Of a stretch of 64,000 nt of DNA, positions 57,583 to 64,000 are shown piece after piece. Position numbers and translations under genes: made by a program. This stretch comes from Aplysia californica (lineage: Eukaryota; Mollusca; Gastropoda; Aplysiida; Aplysiidae): assembly GCF_000002075.1 (NCBI RefSeq), contig NW_004797478.1, forward strand, positions 285,476 to 349,475, written 5' to 3'. The number at the start of each line of letters is the position of its first letter. The stretch's first letter is position 1. Below the pieces are notes generated by a model, which was not told the origin of the DNA, made no database searches, and worked only from the letters and a program-made list of their open reading frames with translations.

Positions 57583-58632
57583 GACACCGTTCTAACAGTT
57601 TCCAGGATAAATTACCAATATTATTCATCAAACAGAACATTTTTGTTAATGTTATCAGCGTTTTACTAACATCTGCGTTTGTCGCGGCCGCGACCCACGA
57701 ATCGTGGCCGCATTTTTGCATTTTCCAAAAAAAAAAAAAAAAAACCCACAAAAAAAACCCCCAAAAAACCCAACCGCCGGGGAATAAAAAATCTTAAAAG
57801 AACAAAACGTGGTAGAAAAAAAAAGAAAGAAAAAAGAAGCCGAACCTCTTTATTTTCACCTCCGCTTCCCTTCGTCTCTTCCTCACTTGTTGACTCTACG
57901 TTGATTTGTTATTTTCATATGAAGAATATACATTACAGTTAATTACACACTATTTATATTGCTGTTTCTCTTTTGTTTTTCTCTCTTTGTTGTGTTTTGA
58001 TTTAGCTAGTGTTTTAATTTTTTTTTTTATAGTTCTGGTGTGTCTTCTTTTTGCGTTTATATATAGCGTAATGTCATTTAATTTGAAGTTGTTCCCACCT
58101 TTCTTTTAAAAAAATTAATAAGTGTGTTGTTATGTTGGAGCATGTCTCCACCAAAACCGAATACATGTACTGACGCTGGCAGGCCCCTTGTGCATGATTA
58201 CATCATTTACAAGATTAAATACCCTGAGCTTTTTCTTGAATTACACACATTTAGGGTTGAAAGGGCCAATCTTCAGTTAGGTGGACGCACGCCCTTTTTT
58301 GTTAATTTTTGTGGTTGTTTATGTGCTATTCTAATTTTGATATCTTTCTGTTGTGAAACCTATATTCTCCACGTTTTAACACTCTGTGTGGCTACAAATG
58401 ATATTCAGGATAGTTAAACCAGAGCACACAAAAATTCTGAGGGTTTAGATTAAGTTACCTCTATTGATATATACGTCCTCACAGAGAGTTGAACGCTTGA
58501 AAATTATTGGCAACTTTCATGGCAACTTTTGCCATATTTTGTGGCAACTTTTGGACACAAAAATGGCAACAAACGCAGATGCTAGGTTTTAGGTGTCTGT
58601 TGATTTTTGAAGAAAAAATAGTAATTTTTTTA
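57583..58632. other. spacer between B repeats, no gene seen
   Basis: A-rich tract at 57728-57850. The frame 58124-58417 has no recognised domain. Three GGCAACTTT repeats occur at 58509-58552. Confidence 0.45.
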
Positions 58633-58851
58633 TTGGTTACCTTTTAGAAGAAAGTTAATTGTCTTTTGTTTGCAAACTTTTACTTTTAAGATTAAATTAA
58701 TGCCACTTGACTTTGAACTCAGTATTCTGATTCTCAGTCTCCAAACTGTGATATTTTTTTTTTCTTCGTTTGACATGCTGATTTAAGAATAGTCAATAAA
58801 GTTTATATCATTGTTAATTATTGAATTTGCTATTCTGAATTTCAATAGGCT
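58633..58851 (+). repeat. direct repeat B'
   Basis: Second copy of the block at 57408-57582, same orientation. Confidence 0.9.
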
Positions 58852-58977
58852 ATACGTCATATTGTTATTTGTTTATTTCTGCTCCCTTTTTTCAAAGTAA
58901 ACAATTGTGCCTGAAAAGAACACGCTCTTTTGGGGGGCACAGAGTGGGCTCTTACTTAAATGACGGATACGGTAGAA

Positions 58978-59074
58978 TTCTTCAGAGACATAGTAGTAGG
59001 CCCACTGGAACATTTAATTAACGGCGTGAAGAGGACCGTGGTAAGGTCGTTGGCCGTTGGCGTCTAAGGCCTGC
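58978..59074 (+). repeat. direct repeat A'
   Basis: Second copy of the block at 56723-56812, with a small internal TTGGCCG duplication. Confidence 0.9.
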
Positions 59075-59096
59075 ATAGAAAACTAATACATGTATC

Positions 59097-59198
59097 CCAT
59101 TTGCGGCACTACATATAAACAATAGGGTACTATACTCATGCAGATCACCCAGGCGAGACTATGTGATTTCTCAGTGCACAGCTCCATGTAAACTCACA

Positions 59199-59270
<72 letters not shown>

Positions 59271-60217
59271 AGTGTGTGTGTGTCACTGGGGGAAAGTGTG
59301 TCGTAAACGTTCACCCCATTGCCAAGGCTAGGAGAGCGCGTGAGCCCTCAGTACAGTGTTATTTTTTTCCAGTCTTCTACCTTTTTACAAGAAAATTTTC
59401 ATTACGGAAGCGGCGTGCGAATGGGCTCATCCTTTGCAGGATTGGCTGTTAGATTACTATAGTTTAAGCGGTGACAACAGTGATTGGATAAACGAGCAAG
59501 CCGCCAAGCTGATCACTTTGTGTTCATTGCGTGCGATCATAACAGTTTCAACTGCTTATTTTGTTCGTTAAGAAACTTTCATTTACTTTGGGATAGAATT
59601 GAGGGGGGGCTCAAGCCCGTGCTGAACAGTATCTTCTACTCTGCACATCCCACAGTGTTCGAACTTGTCGATGGCCTGCAGGACGTCATTTTCCAGAGCG
59701 AGTTCAAGATGAACACGGTGCGTGACACGACGAGACGCGAGACAGCATCAGAAAGAAAGAAGACAGCATGGATAGAACAAACAAAGAAACAGTTTGATGA
59801 TGGAACCATAATCGGAAAGTTGATCTCCAATGCATTTGCTACACTGGACTGCCTGCAACGTCTCTAAACGCCACGTAAATATGTCTAAATATAAGATTTT
59901 TACCAAGTTATACAACCTTCATTAAAACATTTCTAATGCGGCCTCATTTTCAAATGAGTCAGTCCCAAGCCTGTAACGCAGAGGGGAAATGTTTCAAAGT
60001 AGGACATATTCGATAGCGAATATTGAATCTATAAATCATATTGCAGTGCCGCAAATGTCCTATCATCATTTTGAATAAAACGAGTGGTGCCACAAATGTC
60101 CTATGAAGAAAATAATGTAAAATATCACTAGTGCCACAAATGTCCTATGAAGAAAATAATGTACAATATCACTAGTGCCACAAATGTACTATTTTAAAAC
60201 TGTAGTGCCGCAAATGG
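59097..60217 (+). mobile_element. TIR DNA element with MULE-like fragment
   Basis: CCATTTGCGGCACTACA (59097-59113) is exactly mirrored at 60201-60217. Four more copies of the GTGCCRCAAATGT motif lie just inside the right end. The interior has a CT/GT microsatellite (59202-59280) and the coding frame 59484-59867. No target duplication was established. Confidence 0.65.
59484..59867 (+). pseudogene. possible MULE-type transposase C-terminal fragment
   Basis: The 127-codon frame has a convincing part from about residue 40: PVLNSIFYSAHPTVFELVDG, LQDVIFQSEFKMNTVRDTTR, then a charged helix and IGKLISNAFATLDCLQRL. A HP-x-x-(W/F)-x-x-(I/V)-x-x-L block followed by long charged helices is usual near the C-terminus of MULE-like transposases. 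Upstream catalytic residues were not seen, so it is a remnant. The position between matching terminal repeats supports a transposase origin; the exact superfamily is uncertain. Confidence 0.42.
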
Positions 60218-60220
60218 AAA
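60046..60220 (+). repeat. ~44-bp tandem repeat at the right end of the TIR element
   Basis: GTGCC(A/G)CAAATGT occurs at 60046, 60087, 60131 and 60175 (spacing 41, 44, 44), and a fifth copy at 60205 is the terminal repeat itself. The middle units share CTATGAAGAAAATAATGTA. Confidence 0.92.
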
Positions 60221-61153
60221 GCTCTCGGTGTGACGAGTGGATATTGAATAGGAACCTTTTATAACTCTTTTTGCTTCTTTTTAGCACTCTGTCTCGTAAC
60301 CATCAAGCAGAGAGTGTATCTGTATTTATCTCAATGATTTTAGATATAACGTGCTCCAATGTTACTACGTTTGAGAAAAATGAGACGAAAATCCACTATC
60401 TGTATGGTTTGTTGGGGGTTTTGGGGTATTTTTTTTATCACCCGTCATTCAAATGGCTCTGCCAAGCTTTGAATAGCTGTGAATAGCGCAAAAACCATGA
60501 ATGTTGAATAGTGAAGTCGAATGGGCACAGCTCTTGTTGTCACTGATTCGCATTTCTTTTGCTGGCTAGTATATATTATATTAGCTAGAATGTATGAAGT
60601 CCACTAAAGCACATTTCATTTGAAATGTAGAGTTCAATGAAATGATTAAATTATTTCTGTGACCAAATCATGAGCACACCAAATACGTCTTCTAATTTAT
60701 TTTTTCCGCATGGTGGTGGGTCAGACGAACCGACCCCGCGAGCCAGATTTGTCCGTTGGCTGTTGCTGATGACCCTGAGCTACTTGAACCGATGTTGTCT
60801 CTATTGAAGGATGGAACACTGATATTGTGAAGTTTAAGTACAAGTAAATCGAAATCGATTGATCACGTTCAGATGACAACCAAACGAACGTCACCACCAA
60901 CACAGAACAACATTGAGTGCACAAACATAAAGCTCATGAAATACGGTAAATCATATGTCGTGTGTTTTGTTCAAAAGTTTGGCGAACGAGTATGTTTAAT
61001 ATGAAATCCAAGTACATCTTGGCAAAATCACAGGATGCTTTCATAAATCAAACAGGTGAATTATTTTATTTAAAATGATAATACATGTATTATATTAGCT
61101 GTCTTAATAAAAAAAAATATTTCCATAACCTATATATGTGTAGCCTCTCCTCT

Positions 61154-61157
<4 letters not shown>
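60221..61157. other. no gene seen
   Basis: Short frames only; AT-rich. Confidence 0.5.

Positions 61158-61229
<72 letters not shown>
61158..61229. repeat. (CT)n microsatellite
   Basis: Pure CT run of about 70 bases. Confidence 0.97.
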
Positions 61230-61232
<3 letters not shown>

Positions 61233-61458
61233 GTTAGTGTACATACACTACACACACGAAGACACTCGTGACTTATACACACAGCATAAGACGAAAGCGA
61301 GAAGACATACTATACAAATAATACAAATGATTCATGCATGACCGTGTTGCTTTTCAACTAAAATTTCAGATACTGATCATGGTGTAGACATTATAAATTA
61401 TGATTTATAGATATTGAAGTACATGTTTATAGGGATAGATCTACATGTGCACACATAC

Positions 61459-61705
<247 letters not shown>

Positions 61706-61855
61706 GAAGGTCTACATTTATCTAAAGCTACATGTGCGCTCACACATACACATAACACACACATAATATACACAAAACCGTACAATACAGAATCTATATA
61801 TACATCCCACCCCTACCCTACCATTCTCCCTTTTCCACAGAAATAACTCATAATA

Positions 61856-61984
61856 CGGGGTGCCCACTACTGCTGGATCGGGCTGATCGCCAGACTCGAT
61901 CACCTGAAAGTGAAAACAAACCCGTTTGTTTTTGAGGCGATCGAGTCGGGCAATCGGCCGATCCCATCCATAGTGGGCTCCCCG
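61856..61984. mobile_element. 129-bp foldback MITE, TA-flanked
   Basis: CGGGGTGCCCACTA at the left pairs with TAGTGGGCTCCCCG at the right. The mirror similarity continues inward through TGCTGGATCGGG / CCGATCCCATCC and GACTCGATC / GATCGAGTC to a loop near 61920. TA flanks both ends. It is all hairpin, with no coding. Confidence 0.8.
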
Positions 61985-62255
61985 TAAAACATTCTCATCA
62001 CCCTATCGTTCACAAAATATAAGCTCATTTCATCTTGACAGGTTCAGTGGGGTCAGACTTTCCGCGTCGACCTGCAAGATAAAACAGTCCATGAAGTCCA
62101 TGCACTTACCACGAAATACGTAAAGGCTGATACGAGATGTGTAGCCTCTGCGAGTTCTGAGTTCAACGTAGAAAACATATTAAGAGCATGAAAGGCTGTG
62201 TATAATGATATGTACTGTTCTATTCAACTTTTATATATAAAATACACGCGTGCGC

Positions 62256-62260
62256 ACACA

Positions 62261-62329
<69 letters not shown>
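62256..62329. repeat. (CA)n microsatellite
   Basis: About 72 bases of CA with one CATA interruption. Confidence 0.97.
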
Positions 62330-62330
<1 letters not shown>

Positions 62331-64000
62331 TTGTATTGCTTTGGGCATACACCAATTATGACCCACCATCAAAACAGGCCATAAAGGTAATGGGAGATCA
62401 TAATATCCTCTGAATATGGAAAACTCGGTGTACTTTACATGTATTTATCACAGTAAAATATGTAAACTTAGTTAACTGTTAGTTTCAGTTTGGTAAAAGT
62501 GTTACTGCGTTAAGTCGCATGAGCACGTGGGACACAAGTTAGTATTTTTCATATCAGTTCACAATTAAACAAAATTAATTTGACTTTATGTTTTGATTTT
62601 TTTCCGAACTTCAATTTTGTTTAGATGACTTGCTTGAATTCACTTTTAACAGCGTTATCAAAATGTCTTTTGATTCTTTTTAAAAAGCTATGGCTTCTGT
62701 GTCTACAGAAAAGAGGTACATTGTAAGTCTGTTTTTGAAGTCTAGAAATAAATAATGCAGTGAATATATCGTATGAGGACGAATATAAAGTGCTCATATA
62801 ATTTAAACAGGTCCACACGCTGTGCATTGCAGTACATATTATTACATCAAAGAAATGAAGGAGTACAAAACTATAAGTGATGCGGCAGCAGGAAATGAGG
62901 GAGAAACTATGTATAAAGCAAACTAAGCGTACATACTGTAGGAAGTCATACTACATTCTCAGAAATATGACAATGAAACAGTAGCAGGCTACGTTTGTCT
63001 AATTCTAAAAGCTAAGAACATAATATAGCAAATAACATCAAGAGAGTCCAGTAACAATGTGACAAATACGACAGATCAAATTAAGATAGGTACCGTACTT
63101 GCATCAAAGTTAAAATTCAGCGGCACAAACAAACGCAAGCAATTGTTTACTATACAGTGACGATCCAAGAGATCATAGAAAAGGATAAAATGAAATAAAA
63201 TACTGAAAACTAATCATTGTAACATCAAATCATGCTCATTAACCTGGAAAGCCTCTTTCAGTATTTCAGTTGTTTCCAGAAACTGCAAACAATTAATGAA
63301 AGTGTGGTTGGGGGACATCGTGCTACAGCTGTAAGTTGTGTAAGTGAATGAGGCCAGCGTGATGGTGTTTGAGTCATATACAAAGAGGTTATATTACTAG
63401 AGCTCGTGGCAGTGACCCCATTTACACGATCAATCTGAGCCCCCTCCCTGTCTCCACCAGCTCAAGTATATATGATGGTTGTGCCCCCACATTTCAATGT
63501 AAATTTCCTCCCAAGACCCCTAGGCATCTCCACGGGAATCTCGAAAAGTACGCACCTGTCGGTTGAACTGCGCATGTTCTTGCCCTCAACGCTCAGCGTC
63601 CAAGAGTGAGCATACGCAGCCCTTGTTCGTTTACGTTGATGACGCCTCTGACACGAGCTCTAGTACCTCATTGGCTGTACAGCATTTTACGATTGCGCGT
63701 TTTCTTTCTTAGCACAACTAAACTCAATCAAGAAATAGGACGATTGCTGGTCAGAGCTGTACACGCGATCTCATAGTACGACCTACAGTTTGCCCTTAGA
63801 AATAAACCAAATGAAATGGCGTGCAAATTTTATTTTAAAAATACAAATCTTGCTACAGGTCAGTGCTTAATTAAAGGGATACTATGCTTTGAAAAAGATT
63901 TCCTGAAGACGGGAGGCTGTGTGTAGAAAAAAGAAGGGGACTCGGAAACACGAGTTCAATCTGTGTTCACCAAAATTGATATTCAAAGAGGTGCTATATA
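62330..64000. other. no gene seen to the window end
   Basis: AT-rich to 63300, then a somewhat more GC-balanced stretch (63380-63720) with short frames but no domain or splice support. It could be the edge of a gene outside the window; nothing in the sequence proves this. Confidence 0.4.

Noticed and set aside
63369-63720. Promoter or first exon at the right edge
   Set aside because: Slightly higher GC and a 65-codon frame only. No recognisable motif or domain.

Overview
This window looks like nuclear DNA of an animal, most likely a marine gastropod mollusc. That placement is an inference. It rests on AT-rich DNA packed with long CT, CA and GA microsatellites, on LINE, SINE and PIF/Harbinger families of the kinds seen in lophotrochozoans, on a GT-AG multi-exon gene with kilobase introns, and on many TAGATC-type hexamer clusters. 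Nothing suggests a bacterial, organellar or viral genome. Two runs of N (16570-17000 and 49368-49779) are assembly gaps.

Layout. 1-7.7 kb is intergenic, with a small TTAA-flanked MITE (1.0-1.3 kb), a second TTAA-flanked element (5.7-6.4 kb) and large microsatellites. 7.7-12.5 kb holds a Ty3/Gypsy-like LTR retrotransposon fossil with an APE-RT LINE inserted in it on the minus strand. 12.8-17 kb holds SINEs, an RTE-like LINE tail ending in a hairpin, a 35-bp tandem repeat and the first gap. 17-20 kb is repeats with no gene. 20.0-33.9 kb carries the one convincing host gene: five plus-strand exons whose splice sites and phases fit exactly, encoding a predicted 422-residue type I single-pass membrane protein. 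I do not recognise its family. Its predicted ectodomain ends in a stack of about six 18-residue helical repeats, whose boundaries match exon boundaries. Its predicted cytoplasmic tail carries five 10-residue repeats. Its introns hold a LINE fragment inside a foldback element, three related pogo/Tigger-like MITEs (two inverted in intron 4) and SINEs.

33.9-46 kb is probably the 3' UTR followed by intergenic DNA, with SINEs and TA-flanked DNA elements. 46.4-48.7 kb is a decayed Harbinger copy with matching terminal repeats. 49-51.5 kb has two TA-type MITEs. 51.8-54.7 kb is a decayed PIF/Harbinger locus: an HARBI1-like transposase on the plus strand and a MADF-BESS accessory protein on the minus strand, with the exons of each lying in the intron of the other. 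55-61 kb has another TTAA element, a set of direct repeats, and a terminal-inverted-repeat element with a MULE-like fragment. 61-64 kb is microsatellites, a 129-bp foldback MITE and apparently non-coding DNA.

The most interesting items are the unrecognised membrane protein gene with exon-registered repeats, the interlocked Harbinger gene pair, and a LINE fragment truncated at both ends that sits between the inverted ends of a foldback element.
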